From Fasciolopsis buskii (taxonomy: Eukaryota > Platyhelminthes > Trematoda > Plagiorchiida > Fasciolidae): DNA of 64,000 bases. Both the position numbers and the translations under genes were made by a program. Numbering within the stretch: the stretch's first letter is position 1; every line of letters begins with the position of its first letter. Shown here in pieces: positions 13,228 through 27,260 of the stretch. Under the pieces are notes generated by a model, which worked only from the letters and a program-made list of their open reading frames with translations, did not search any database and was not told the DNA's origin. The DNA is taken from the NCBI GenBank assembly GCA_008360955.1, contig LUCM01002277.1, forward strand, positions 186,001 through 250,000, given 5' to 3'.

Positions 13228-14765
13228 ATTTAGCTTAAGATGTATAGAGTAAAATCCACAAGGACCGGTATTATGTGCATAATTTTTCAATTCGTACCAA
13301 TTCGACTAGCCTGTCAAACAAAGAGGGATTAGCCCCAGCACAGGTCAATTCCGCAGCCCAGGGTCAATTTCAAAGTAGATAGAAATACGTTAGTTTTATG
13401 CACCCTTTCATGTCAAGGTAAACCTTTTCCCGTGAAAGAAAACAGTATCGAAAATCATCTAGACAGTTATTGTTACCCGAGTGATTAAATAGTGATTCGA
13501 TTGAGTTTTGCACTATAGTTGCCGAATTTCAAGGAACCAATGCCACGGTGCACCTTGCCACAAATTTAATCGACACTTTCCAACGTGATGAACCGAATGA
13601 CTCACCGCAGCATTTTCACAAAGAATATACACTGGTAAAATCGCTTTCAATTTGACTCCGCTGACATGGATGATTGCATGGTATGCGTACCAAGCCAATC
13701 AACCTCGGTGACTCGCACCGTGGTATTGCTAATTCAACAATCTTTGAAGTAGGCGTTTTCCAACCAATCGTATTCCAACAAGAATTAACACATCGTTCAC
13801 CACTCAGCTGATTCAGTCAGCTGGCAAACACAAGTCTTGGCAAGTTTGGAACTTGCTCCTCACTTCTTGGATATGGGATACACATGTCAGCTAACTCTAT
13901 GGGCCATGTTATATTCACCGGCCGCTCCAAGGTAGACGGGATACGGTCTGCTCATTCTATCCGCTAGCTGAATTAGGTTTACTTCATCAAGTTTCTTTTT
14001 TATGCTTTGAGGCAAATCTTATAATTCGATTCCAGCCAGCGTACAGAGCTGAGAAAATAATTGATCACAGTATGCCATTAACTTATTTGGAAAAATGTTA
14101 GATTCAATCAAAGATATTGATAGTAGATTGTGATAGACAACTTCTGGTTATCGCATGAATTGTTACAAAGCCAAACTACTCAACAACTTCCGTGTTTCTA
14201 TGGTATTCCCAATTCCAGTTTCACGGTTGCCGGAATCACCTTCCCCGTGTAGAGCTTCCCACTGGTTGGGGGGGGGGCATGCCTTTCCCATTACACTCAT
14301 GTTTAATGCGTGTCAGATAAGACAAACAGCTTTCGTCGCGTTTTATTAGGACTGATTTCGGTAAAACATATTACCACGTTGACAGGACCACATAATGATA
14401 TTGTAATCAAGCGCACCGGAATGATCTTGAATTTTCTGTCAACGTTCATCTTGGTCGAAATCTGCCCCGAACGAAAACAATACTAATAACAAATAACAAT
14501 AATGAACGTAAATATTTTGACTTTAAAGAATTACGTTTGAGTTGTTCACTCAGCTCTGTTTTGTTAACGTTAGACAATTATCTATGTCACGTAAACATAA
14601 TAACTCCCAGTGGGCTGAAATTAAGCAAGACAAAATGAAATTTGCCTTGTCCCTTGATGTTCTTATTCAACATCGAAATTTCGATCTGTCAGAACATGTT
14701 GTCGAGATACAATTTTGTCATTATAGTTCCACTGGCAGCGTGAATAAAATAAATTCCAGAATGAG
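13226..14765. other. Unannotated intergenic or intronic DNA
   Basis: A minus-strand frame at 13698-13513 passes a strong GTGAGT donor near 13600 but has no clear acceptor or domain. Otherwise nothing but the G run at 14268. Confidence 0.45.
14268..14277 (+). repeat. G homopolymer, 10 bases
   Basis: Ten consecutive G residues in otherwise AT-rich DNA. Length calls here may be unreliable, and it could take part in a G-rich structure. Confidence 0.9.
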
Positions 14766-15422
14766 AATAATCGCCGAAACATGAAAGCATCGGCAGCGTT
14801 CGACAGTGAACATTTATAATGCCATATTCACTGTGATATGTTAAATATTTTACTTATTACAGAACACTACATAAGCATCCTCAAACGGATTCCACTTTGA
14901 ATAGGTTGATTTCTAAGCATGCATTCGATGGATCGCTTTCGATTTTCAGACCACACGTTGCACAGGCTGTTGGAAGAGCGGTGACCGCAAATAAACTATT
15001 GGAATTGTTATAAATCACAGTTAGAAGGTTGGACATACTGTGTGCCGCATTCCGGGCTAGACAAAGACGTCAGATTTCGTGAATGAACCTGGACAGCTAA
15101 AAGTGCACCTTGGATGGTCGTACAGGTCAGACATAAATTTTAAAACTATTCTTTGGAGAAATCAGAACTTCACTGTTTTTTCTGAATAGCAATCAAATAA
15201 CAATTTAATTCACGAAGTACTTCAGTCGATGGACGACTACGGGATATTTCTCCTTAAACTCATCAGTATCGTAACGGTTTGCGTAAAATTCAAGTATTCT
15301 AGTACCTACGTGAGAATGAGTAATCCATACCGAAGTAAAACAAAGCACTATTGTGATTTTCCCATAAAGCAATCTATTATGACCAAAACTAAACGGAATG
15401 CATGTCGCTTAGGACAAACAAA
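14766..15422. repeat. Tandem duplication, copy 1 (about 657 bp)
   Basis: This segment recurs directly downstream at 15424-16082. Reading the copies side by side gives 12 base substitutions and one 2-bp insertion in copy 2, about 1.8% divergence. The first ~230 bp and the last ~120 bp are identical; all differences lie between about 14995 and 15300. The unit holds short open frames (for example 15229 onward) but they carry no recognisable domain, and nothing else in it looks genic. The second copy starts immediately after a single N. That placement suggests two overlapping contigs from different haplotypes set end to end, rather than a true duplication, though the sequence cannot decide between them. 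Confidence 0.95.
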
Positions 15423-15423
15423 N
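15423..15423. other. Single ambiguous base (N) at duplication junction
   Basis: This is the only N in the window. It falls exactly between the end of copy 1 and the start of copy 2 of the tandem repeat. A one-base N is a common way for an assembler or gap filler to mark a contig join of unknown or negative length. Confidence 0.97.
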
Positions 15424-16082
15424 AATAATCGCCGAAACATGAAAGCATCGGCAGCGTTCGACAGTGAACATTTATAATGCCATATTCACTGTGATATGTT
15501 AAATATTTTACTTATTACAGAACACTACATAAGCATCCTCAAACGGATTCCACTTTGAATAGGTTGATTTCTAAGCATGCATTCGATGGATCGCTTTCGA
15601 TTTTCAGACCACACGTTGCACAGGCTGTTGGAAGAGCGGTGACCGCAAATAAATTATTGGAATTGTTATACATCACAGTTATTAGGTTGGACATACTGTG
15701 TGCCGCATTCCGGGCTAGACAAAGAAGTCAGATTTCGTGAATGAACCTGGACTGCTAAAAGTGCACCTTGGATGGTCGTACAGGTTACAGACATAAATTT
15801 TAAAACTATTCTTTGGAGAAATCAGAACTTCACTACTTTTTCTGAATAGCACTCAAATAACAATTTAATTCACGAATTACTTCAGTCGATGGATGACTAC
15901 GGGATATTTCTCCTTAAACTCATCAGTATCGTAACGGTTTGCGTAAAATTCAAGTATTATAGTACCTACGTGAGAATGAGTAATCCATACCGAAGTAAAA
16001 CAAAGCACTATTGTGATTTTCCCATAAAGCAATCTATTATGACCAAAACTAAACGGAATGCATGTCGCTTAGGACAAACAAA
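15424..16082. repeat. Tandem duplication, copy 2 (about 659 bp)
   Basis: Direct repeat of 14766-15422 with 12 substitutions and a 2-bp insertion (near 15786). It ends where unique sequence resumes at 16083. The short frames at 15555-15740 and 15889-16086 mirror those of copy 1. Several substitutions change the predicted residues or make stops, which argues against coding constraint. Confidence 0.95.
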
Positions 16083-19000
16083 CTGAAATGGTTCCGTTTT
16101 TGCTGCAACAAAATTGATTAGTTTGGTTTGGGCTGCGTAGAACAAGTTGCAATAACAATTTGAGCATTTTGACAAAGTCAATAATATTTAACCAGGTCAG
16201 CTGCATATGTGAGTTTAATTCAATGGCTATCAGAAAAAGACGTGTTAACTAATTCTTGAATTCCGAATTCCAGCAATTTTATATATAAAATTACTGTAAA
16301 AATAGCTCCAGAACTGCTGGTCACAGTCGCTTAGATGGGGACCTATTAATCAAATAGTCACAGATTTAGTTATCTGAAGAAAAATTAAAATTGTGGAAAT
16401 GAGCGCTAGTTGGTTGTCAGGATGTGGACGGTTTTATGCGAATCTTGGAGCCTGGGGGCCGGGAGTGACGAGCTGAAAAAAATAGGGAAAAATTCCAATT
16501 GCCTAATGTGACACGGCACCAACGAATATCTGCTCAACTGGGTGTTTTCAGTAGATGAACTCGAAATAAGCTAACGCGAGAAAATCAGGTTTTGTAATTG
16601 AAAGTATACTGAAGAAAATTATCACAATTTTTATTAGAGTATGACCGATAAAATAGATTGTAAAACCTCCTGACAAGTTATCGTGTGCGCTTATCGCGAC
16701 GGTTTTCATTTAGCAAATGAAACAACCTGTTACAAGTTGATCGCTCTCAGTAAAAGACACACCGTTCATTTTGTTGAAACAAATGTCAAATCTCTGGTGA
16801 AAATAAGTTTTCCCAATTTTCTACTTCGTTTCAGTAGTTCTCCTCACTGGTAAAATTATTACTGCGTATCACGTGTCACTATACTTTCCCTGATCACGTC
16901 ATCCCATGAATACAACCATAAATGTCCCACGTGACAAATAACAGTTTGCACATCAACAGATTTGCAATTTAGTAGAAAAGCATACATAACGTTTTCGTTC
17001 TGCAGGTGTTTTTTTCGCAGATATATCATAAGTTGTCATTCTGAGATTGAAAATTGATGAGTAGTTCCAGGTTTTATGCTTTGTGTGCAATTTTAGATTT
17101 CGGTGTTATTTGGTTTGATCACTGCTTGCTGACTTGTAGACTATAAACTCAAACGCCATCAAATATGGAACAGAAATATTCCAGGTGACTTGCTTGAATG
17201 TTAAATGCTGTTTCCGTGGTATGCTGAACGATAAAAATCCATTGAAATTCAAATATATTTTGATAATTCTTGCATAAAAGGTCATTTTGATTGAGTGCAC
17301 GTTGGCAAGCATCTGTTGCATTCTAATTTGAACGGAAATGAAACCAGTGTAACGAAAATGACTGCATCAAAGAGCTTATGTGATCTGAACCAAACAGTCC
17401 GTTTCGTCTTTTATACTGAAATGGCACCAAACCGTCGAACACTAGGGAAAAAGCCCGAATAGCAAATCCAGACCCTAACGGATTACCCCCTTAAACAATT
17501 TTTAAACCGTTTTTTATTGATCGAAATCGATTTTTATCTTTTCCGGTACAATATAACTACAGTCGATGTAATGCGTTTTTTCTGTCCGTGGACTTTGTTG
17601 GCGGTACCCGTTAATTCCTTGTCGGCCCCAGTCCATGACTAACATAGCACGATCGTGAAAAAGATGCTGTGGAATGCTTCCCAGGTTGGTTTGGATAATA
17701 TCAGATGCACCTCATATAGCATTTGCACGGAACAAACGTCAACGGATAAGCTAAAAAAACAATATGTTCTGTTTGCTGGACGTAACCCAGACAAAATAGG
17801 GCGTACATAGCCTAAACGTAGGAGCTACTCAACCCTGAAGTGGTCCATTTCAATCATCCCTAGACTTTTTTCGGATCCATCTGCAATTTTTGTTAGCGTA
17901 AATAGAGGATTGGTTAGTATATATAGTTTCGTGATGTGTGATTTGACCTGGCATTCCCATTCTTTAAATAACAAAAATGAACATTTCCGAGAAAACAGAA
18001 CAGTAGCGCGAAACAATGGCAAAGTGCAGTTGATTTGCTTTGTAAAAAACAGATCATGTGAGATTATTAAATCAGATCAAACGCGGAACAAAAGATGTTC
18101 CCTTATTTGGTTGGTTCTCCGATGATCGATTTTCTCGAGTCGCACTCTGCAACAAATTATGATGCTACTCAGGCCCCCTGAGATGCTGATCGCAAACTGT
18201 TTAAATTGTTTAATGAAAGTTACATGCTTTACGACAGCTCATTCCAACAATTTGACGAAGACTTGGTGTGAATTACTTGCACGGTTTCCTAAGTACTATT
18301 GATCTTAACGACCTGTAAAAGTGCTTGGAAGTAAAGCCCCTTTACCTAGAACGTACGCACAACTCACACTGGCGTCACACATGTTATGCGGGTTGAAGCT
18401 ACGGTGTTATGATTCCAACGGGTGCATTTGCAAAACACAAACCGAGTGGACTAGTGGAGAGTTTCATGAAAATAATTAAATCACATATGGCTAGTGGTAT
18501 TACAGAAATCCTCAGAACGTATATAGATATTGTCGTAGTTCAATCGCCTGACACGGAATTTGGCCAAATTCTTCTATTGTATTTCCTCGGTTCCGTTCGT
18601 ATGGTACATGCCATGCACGAAGTGGTGATTGGCTTCAACCTTGGACGTTTGATTCGCGACATCAAATAACAATTTATTTGTTTTTTCTCTCTACTCCCGG
18701 GGGTTAGGATAACACTGGACAGCGTTTTAAGTAATATGGCGCCATCCAGCAGAGGACTGTGCATCTATTGAAGTTGTCAAACCAAAAACCGACTTTCATC
18801 TTCCATACTCGTGAAGAAAAGTTACGATTTTGAATAGTTTGGACAAAATGTTTTATGTAGGCGCACGCAGATCAGGAAAGGGTGAAAGAAATTAATCTGA
18901 TGGGCTGTAATCGAGATCAATGAGTTTATTCGTACAGCCTTTGATTGAATCATATCTCTGGCCAAATGAGAAGACAATAACTGATTGATTCCGTGTACGT

Positions 19001-22000
19001 GACAGATGTGCCAGACCAGGGTGAATACGGTCTCACTGGTTCCTTGATAAAATAATTGCTATTTGTCACAGCCATTCATCGAATTGTTCGTGGTAACCTA
19101 CAAATTTTAGGAGAATATGACACCCAGTGGAAATGGTTACGCGTTTCCAATGCTTCACTGCATGCGTAATTTTGTCCACAAGTCTGTCCGGTAGTTGATA
19201 TATTACATGAGGATGAGGAAGCAGTCCAATGGAATGAAAACCTCGTTGAAACAGTTTTATGGCCACCGAATGTTCGTTCGTGTGTATCGGATCAGGAATT
19301 GAAATATGGTGCCCATTTAATCCAGTGACTGTATCACCGTTGGGCAAGAAGTGGTCCTTGGTTTTTTAACCGGAACATTTTTACCGTGAACGAATGAGGT
19401 CAGAAAAAATTTTGGGTGGGACATTGCGAAAATTCTTTTCAAATTTGTTGCGCTCGTTTGCACTAAGCATAGATAAAAAACAGCTCTAATTTGCAGTACG
19501 GTAACATGCCGTCGTACAACGAGGTTATTATGATACAACTTGTTACACGGAAACGACGCAAGGTGTTTGAACGATGCAAAGCTTTACTGCATACAAGTGG
19601 TTTAAAGGAACTTAGTTTTCTAGTATTGAGGAACGTCTAGCTACTGCCCAGCAGTCGATCCCTGGATTGGTGTCGCCGGTACCCACGAACTCAAGCAAGA
19701 AAAATTAAGCCAAACCCAGAAAACATTTCGTCTTACTAAATGAAAAATTGGCTCATAGACCGGTTTCTGGCCTATTTGCACTCGTGTGACTGATGTTATT
19801 GCGCAAATTGTCCTAATCAGACCTCATGTGGTCCTTCCGTTTGGATGCAGTTCATCTGATTCCTTGCAGGCCGTTTGTTGTCCAATTTGGTCGGATCAAC
19901 CTGATTGGTTAGCACAGCGTACAGTACGATATGCATGTATGTACTTTAACATTCCCATTACTGCAGGGCCAGGTGACATCTGGTGTCCAGAGGGAAAACG
20001 CGATCTCCATTTGCTGTTGCCATCCGTTCTCACCCGTTATTTGACATGATCAGATTACATCCGTGACTGTGCATTGATTGTGATTTGTCTAGCTTAGTCC
20101 AATGAGACAGCCATATCAAGCCCAGATGTAATGTTGATTAGACCGTCATCACATCACATCAACTAAGAGAAAACATTGTGATGCAGACTTAGTCCATCTG
20201 ATCTTGAGAAACGCGTCTGTTTGAAACCACTTAACGTCCTGTTCCTCCTAAACTTGGCTTTATCACGACTGACCTTATGATTTTTTCTGAATCTTTCGTA
20301 CAAAATTGTGTCATATCTCCGCTTTCGGGCCATAGTCTGCAAAATCGCACGGTATAACAGTTTTACAAACTGTTTACATCGAACTGCAAACAACGAGTCC
20401 ACAATGCAGTGAAAGTCTTCATCTTAGCATGAAAAATGTGCTAATCTGTTCAAATATGCATTCTTCGGGCCGCCATATTGGATCAGTTAAGTGATGCTGC
20501 TGACTAATACGATTACTGCACTTTGATTTATGTTGGATTTTTCGCTTTCGTGCCTTTCAAGACCTTAATGCAATCACTTCGAATGAGGCTGTTCAACTAC
20601 GTGGTACACTGTGAATCATCTTGCACGGCTGATTGGTAAACCTTGGTCTCCCTGTTCTCCGGTGTTTGTTTTTATCGAACTGGTCTTCCCGGTGTTCCTT
20701 CCCGTATTGGGAATGTGGTGCGTGACCGCACCATCAGATTCGCCGGATATCGTTCTTCTCGATCGTGTGTAAATTTACGGACGGATTGGTAGGTATATCG
20801 AGAACGCTTGCTCTAAACTAGAAGATTTCGGGATCTAGGACTTCCGGGATAAGATAGTGATTGCTTTATCAAGTTCATTCAAACGCCATTACGAAATAAA
20901 TGTGTGACCATTTGTTAGCTCTACCCTGTGTGTCAACAGGCAGCTATTTTGGTGTGCATGAACTTGTGTCCATGTGTCAACTTATTTAACTGTGTAATAA
21001 GGTTTGGCTTGATATAATTTACCCTTAGTCGTGCTTATACTGAGTATACATTGAATGTGCGTTACCAGTATTTAGAAGACTTAATGATTGCTTGTATAGA
21101 ACGCCAATCGTTGGACGACTGATGGGAATCAGTGAAAATTGAAGTGGTCATTCTAACCGTACACTCGAGTGAGTGGTCAGTTTATGTTTGAAGAGAATTT
21201 ACTTAAGAGCAAGCCAATTGAAGTGTTTCCGTCAAAGATCATTTGACGAATTTTCGATATTCGATGTAAATAAAATGTCATCTTAGGGAGTTTAGTTCCA
21301 ACCCTTTGCTCTTGTCCACTCTACTAGTACACGTTGACTAAGCTTGTGAATCAACAATAGTTCTATGTAAATACATGCATTCAGACAGCACTGACTATGG
21401 ATCACCCGAGGGTTCGTTCATATTTTGAAGATTATCTCACTGTCACATTTAATGTCAAACTGTCATGTGTCCAGTTGAACGTGAACGAATTTCACAACAA
21501 TGATCAGTTCACATACGTATGAGCACTCAACTTCTACATGGCTGCTGAATTTCCCACAAACCATTTTCGATGAGTCTTGAACCATTCCTTTGTTTGTGTT
21601 CACAAACGCAAATTGCTTTACATGTTCGACTGGCAAACTCGTTTTGGGGAGCTATGCACTCACTTCCACTGCTGTAATTATTGGCTGGATTTTATTATAT
21701 GATAGTTGATATTTTAAATCTGAATGGATCTTACAGTGATTTTTGGACCACGAACCGGAACAATTTTGTTTAAAATTTCATCAAATTGATCTCCCTTCAA
21801 AATCAGTATATTCTCGCCTGACTGTCATGTTGGGTTCCTCGTGTAAGTTTCGACGCTGATAAATACGGTTGCTGGGATTCTAACCATTTTGATTTATGTT
21901 TCTGTTATTTTCCTTTCAATCATGCAGCCACTTGGAAGGTGTTGCATATGTGAAAGCTATGGTACCTAGGCAACTACAAATTGTTTAAGGCTTTGTTAAT

Positions 22001-22794
22001 TGGCAACCCAAAGTTGTAAGCATGGAAGGACACCATTTGTATGATGCCGAACGAGTAGACTGTGCAAGATCAATGATCGATCTGGGTCGTAAAACAACTA
22101 CATCCAAAGAAGCAAATGGTTTAGTTTATATTTGTTTTATATTTTTGAAACAAAAGTTCTAATATGGTACGTTAATATCAAATGCTTGTACATCACTTTC
22201 CTGTTGGGAGAACAGAATGCCTGATTGTTGGATAGTTCCAGCCAAAATGAGGCATGACTGATTGGAATAATAAAGCAAAGGAATGTGGTTATCCCCAGCA
22301 ATAGTCAAACACGGAGTGAGGAACGATGATGATAGTTGAATCTGTTCATTGATGCATGCTGCGCGATGACCCGCAGAATATATGCAAATACGATATCACT
22401 AATCAAAACTAATCAAAACATTTGCTTCGCTTTCTCGTATATGTCACACGTGTTTAGCTTGGTACAAACAAAAAAGAATCTTCTCCAAAATATAAGGACA
22501 GAAGAAATATATCCCCAGGCATAAACTTGTTTTGATGATAAAGATATTTTTCAAATTTTGAAAAAAATTGCAACTTGAAGAAACCAGTTTTGCCAAAATG
22601 AATCCAATGTTGCCATCCAAATAGAAATTAGTTAGTTGTGTTGCTTTGAATATTGCGGATTTCTGCCAACTTGCCGCACGCCCAGTGAATGAAATCTTGG
22701 ATCCAAAGTGGAGTTCATAAGAAAATATATTATCGAGTGAGCCTTGGTAATGTCCAAAATGCGTTTGTCTTGATGTGATATTTGATTGAATCAC
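16083..22794. other. Unannotated AT-rich DNA
   Basis: No repeats shared with the rest of the window. Frames at 18409-18669 plus, 19066-19347 minus and 19786-20049 plus read as plausible peptides but have no recognisable domain or paired splice sites. A slightly more G+C-rich patch at about 20580-20800 has two overlapping open frames and is equally unresolved. Confidence 0.45.
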
Positions 22795-22945
22795 CTGCAT
22801 TACGGTTAGTGATTTCGATGTTCCAGAATTTTCGGGTGCGTGAAGCAAAAGCCATTTTATACTCCACTTCCAGATGCCAAATGTAAATAGCCAAAGATCG
22901 GTGGAGAACAACGTCAATTTCATCAATGACCGGTATCCATGGAAG
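22795..22945 (-). CDS. Candidate internal exon, unknown product
   Basis: Minus-strand 151-nt segment between an AT-rich AG acceptor (22947-22946) and a CAG/GTGATT donor (22794-22789). Two frames stay open. One follows in phase from the candidate exon at 24111-23837 and gives a Trp- and Leu-rich peptide. The other enters in phase 0 and gives a more mixed sequence of acidic, aromatic and basic residues. The ambiguity cannot be settled without homology or RNA evidence. Confidence 0.2.
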
Positions 22946-23836
22946 CTAAATTTATCAAATTGTTTTAAGCAATTTGTCCCGCTGTTCGTTTGAACGGATC
23001 TTTAAAGAAAGGTTCTCAGTGGATTTCTCGTCAGAATAGAGGTTGTGGTCTGTGGATTTAGACATTCACCATTTTCCACTTATCAGTAGGTAAAACAGTT
23101 CAGGTATTTCGTTTGTTGTTTTTACATACTGAAGCAGAAATCGCTCATGAGCAACCTGAGTTTCAGCCAAATCAGCGTATTACACTCCCATGGCGACAAG
23201 TATGAGGGAATACTTCGAGTTTCCGCCGTGTGGATTTTATTCAATCTGTTTATTGATTTTTGGGTGGATTTTACAAAGCAAACGGGTCACACAGAACATG
23301 TATCGGCAATGTCGGTTGTGAGTCAATTGTTTGTGTATCTAACTAACGGAACTCATCGTCTTTTGGACCGCACCAGATGGTACTAAGCTCGAAACTATTT
23401 TTTTTTCATGCATCCGCACCAGGCCTTATTCCGAATGCCGCACCACTATCAACAGCGTTGCAGACCCTTGGAAGAAGTAAAACCTTACTCTAATAATCCT
23501 CAAAAGTGCTCTGTAGTTAGCACCGTCACTGCCTGGGCATTTTATAAAACTTTGAACAGCAGTCGACACCCTCACGAACATGGAAAATGCTGAGTATCTC
23601 CAATATTCGTGAGTAATACCTCACGTTGTCCTACCGGTTCAATCCCGTCTTACTTAAATTTCTCTGAGGAAAATCAACCGGGATCATGCACTTTATGATG
23701 TGTCTAAACTGAGAGGAACAAACCAACCGAAAAGTCTCTTTGGGTCAGGCTATTCACGCTCGAGTGGACGACCCTCATATGTCATGATCTAAAGGTGACC
23801 ACTGAATTGAGATTTTACCTGTAATGATCCACTCAC

Positions 23837-24111
23837 CAGAATGAACTGGAGCGCACTAGGAAGGCGTATTTAGGAATACAACTAACCCACAAGAACGCAT
23901 GGCATTCTTGATAAACAGCTGGTGTTCGATGATGTTTGAAATCGGTGTAATTCAGCTTTTCAAATGTCAAAATTCTGAAACATTCATGGGCCAATTGCAT
24001 CACCTGATTGATCGTTAACGTAATCGACTCTGCATCGGTTGATTTGAGAACCCAACAAAGTACATGAATGGCATGGTGCAGTGCAGCGAGCGGTCGCCGT
24101 CGATGGTGGTG
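23837..24111 (-). CDS. Candidate internal exon, unknown product
   Basis: Minus-strand frame open for 91 codons, ending at a strong GTGAGT donor (23836-23831) in phase 2. The acceptor is uncertain; an AG at 24113-24112 would give a phase-0 entry that fits the phase-0 exit of 27345-27261. The peptide starts with a His/Arg-rich patch and alternates hydrophobic and polar stretches, with no recognised domain. A second, weaker donor lies inside it near 24003, and all three frames are open over part of the segment, which lowers confidence. Confidence 0.22.
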
Positions 24112-27100
24112 CTCCGACACAGTTGGCAGTCATGCAAACACCCTAATCATTTGTTTCCAGTAGCGACATCGCTTAATTGAACATGACAGAAGCCACATGG
24201 AACACCCTGGTTTAACTAGTCTGGTCTTACTAACAAGCAAGCACTGACAGTTCGAACAAAGAGACCAACAACCTTTCATCGTGTTATGAATCACACTGAT
24301 CGATGATTGTTGGCATACTCTGTTATTCATGCATTCATAAAATAATGCCAATAATCTTTCGTCGTCGTAATTAAATCTGACTAAAACAGCTTCGGCAGTT
24401 CCCGTCTCTTAAACCATTATTGTCGAAAATCACCTTGACTGAAGCAGAATATCGGCCGAAGCCCGAAACATGTGCTTGAAATCATAATAGGGTTTTGTTA
24501 AAATCGTTAATCACGCCCTCATGTCTGTTGTTCTCGGAGATCGCAGAAACGGGTAGTTTGGGGAAATGTTTTAGACAAAGAACAGAAACTTGAATCTTCT
24601 CTGTTTTCTAACATCGAGAGATAATGCAGCAGTATTCTGAATAATTTTTCCAGCCTATACCATGGTAGATTTTTTCCATTAGGCTCTGAAAGAACTAATT
24701 ATCTGAGGATTTATGACTGATTAGACAAACAACTAGTCGGCCGATGGCCGATGGCCTGCGAGAAATCGTTATCCGTGTTTAAAAACCAGTGCTACTGCCG
24801 AAAGCGGAATCGTTAACAAAACTCCTCTGACAACGGAGATTTCACAGATGCTGTCGGAACCAAAAGCAATGATATAACTGTTTTTCCATCAAAAGGACTT
24901 GATGATGAGCCTATGGCTAAATGTGAAATGTGACTGCGACCAAGACTGCCCTGTCACATCACCACGGTGATCTGCAAAGATGACTATTGACGGAGATAAG
25001 ACGAAGTGCCTTATGCTACGTTTTATTGTTTTTGCGAATGGGTGAAAAGTACGGCGAAATTTCAGTGATTTTGTGAGTTGGACTCAAAGTCGTTACTATC
25101 GTTACGGTCAAGCTAAGAATCAAAATTCCATGAAATCTGTTTGAATTGTTTCAAGACGTTACGTGGACCGAGATCGAGCAAACCAGTTTTGTGCCACCCT
25201 TGTACATGCTAATTATTTGTTACATCTCAATCGAACGGTGAATGTTTCACAACGAAGCTAGACAATGCGCTTGTCAACAGAATTGTGAAATCCGCCAAGG
25301 TACTATTTGGAGGGACGGAGACTAACAGCCCTGGGGCGATAAACCTTCCAGTTACCATCGAACAGTGTGCCAACTGGGAGCGGTTCCAGAGAACATGAAA
25401 GCTTGTGACCAGCTGGGTAACGGTTAGGTCTCCAAGGGCAAAATTGTTTGAGGGACTGAATGGCCCAATGAGTTGTGTGACACAAGAAATCCCACGGACT
25501 ATGGATAGTACGATTTGTCATATACAATCCTTCTTATCTAATGTAGCGATAATATGATTATATCCAGTCATACATCAGACGTTTAGCCTGTCTATCAAGA
25601 AGCAATGTGAACATTCAAATTCATTTTTCAAAAGGTTCTGTCTGACTAGGTGCTGAACTGCATGGGAGAATGAATAAGATATGCTGGTAGAAGTATTCGA
25701 CTGTAAAGAACAAATAGATCTTATCGGTTGTGTTTGGATGGAGCCAAATCCTAACACCTGATGAAGGGTATTTTCACAAGGCTTGGATAAATCAACGGAC
25801 ACAGAATACGGTTCGTTCAACTTCTTCACTATAAATATCACTGTCAGCCAGTCCATATATTGATTTTTTAGGGATAGCTTTGGTATACTGTCAGGAACGG
25901 TGATGGTTTACCACATTGATTAGGAAGTACCTTAAGATATCTTTAAAATTTGGGGAGGGGCGAATTTTAAGTTTTATTAGACGACAAAATCAAACTAGGC
26001 AAAACAACTAGGATGATGAAAAATCAGTCGAAAAGTGTCCGTTTGAGTAGACCACAGAGACGCTTGCAGCTTAACACAAAGAAGCGGTCCATTCAATCAG
26101 GTGAAACGCCAGAATGTCTGAGACAACCAAATTCACTGAAACTGAAAGATAGACAAAATCCAAAGAATACATTTTACCACGTTTTCCCATAAAGAATGTA
26201 ACCAATACTGTGTTCATTTTGTATCACATGAATAAAATAGATTCTCCCTCTGTTACACGTTGTGTGCTGCTTAAGGTAAGCAGAAATCATAATTCTCAGA
26301 GGAGATGTGAGAATACGTCAACTTGATTTCACGTTTTGCTTGCCAAACCAATCAGAATAATGCTTCTGGCGGTTGGGAAGACAAGCCATCTTGGACCGTG
26401 GCCAAATTGAAAAAAACGGAAGGCAGTAGGATGAAGAACAAATGAACTAATACTTCCGAAAAACTTTGCTTCACCAATCTGACCATCGCATCAGACAACG
26501 GTGTAAGCGACGTTTTTAGAAAAAATCGAAACGGAATACGTTTGCTTACACTCGGACTTGAGTCATATGGGACCGCAGAACAAAGCAGTATTCAAATTTT
26601 TGTGAATCGTTTTATTTTGGATCGGATGAACTGTGTTCATTCGTGTTTGGTCCAGCAACAGACTGGTTTTCTAAAATGCTTACGGTTGACTCGGTCGGTG
26701 CGATCGTAAATCAGCAGGATAAGTGAACGCACGTGAGATAAAAGGTGCACAACGGCAAAGTTGAAAATTAATACCGCACACAAAACGAAACGGGTCGAGA
26801 CAAACTGTGATCCGTGCAGGCTTTATTTGTCTCAGTCACATCATAGAGTTTGACTTCTGTGTGTTTCATAGTGACGCTTCTTAAGGTCACTGAGGCATTT
26901 CGAAAACAACTGCGAATTTTGAGTACATCGACGGTTTGAAACACATGACTGATAAACCCATGTGGTCAGTGATAGATTACGGTGGTTGTGAGTAGCCATT
27001 CATCAGGTTGCTTGCAAGTTCTTGCAGAACATCATCGAATATGAAGAAAAACAGAATTATTAACTCTCAACAAAACGTTTAATAGCGATATTTACGTTAT

Positions 27101-27260
27101 TGGCTTTTCAGAAATTTGTACATTTGAGCATGTTACACAAAAAGTGAAAAAATAGCATTTCAGATCTCTCTGGTTGCAAAACAAACACTGTGCTTTCGAA
27201 GCAAGACAAATGTGAAATCAGGGTTCAGATTGCCCCCAAAAAACATGAACAACAGCTTAC
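24112..27260. other. Unannotated DNA, possibly intronic
   Basis: Minus-strand frames at 25303-25527 and 25575-25856 lack paired splice sites. A CTGA...CGAAAC stretch at 24439-24469 vaguely recalls the hammerhead-like termini of some retroelements. No other structure seen. Confidence 0.4.

Noticed and set aside
15229..16086. Two near-identical frames that look like a duplicated small gene
   Set aside because: They lie in the tandem duplicate, have no domain, and the duplication itself is probably an assembly artefact.
22444..22926. 160-codon minus-strand frame as a single-exon gene
   Set aside because: The peptide beyond the donor near 22794 looks like translated AT-rich intron. Only the 22945-22795 part was kept, as a weak exon candidate.
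24738..24756. Short direct repeat of a GGCCGATG unit
   Set aside because: Just over two copies of 8 bp; no larger array or function visible.
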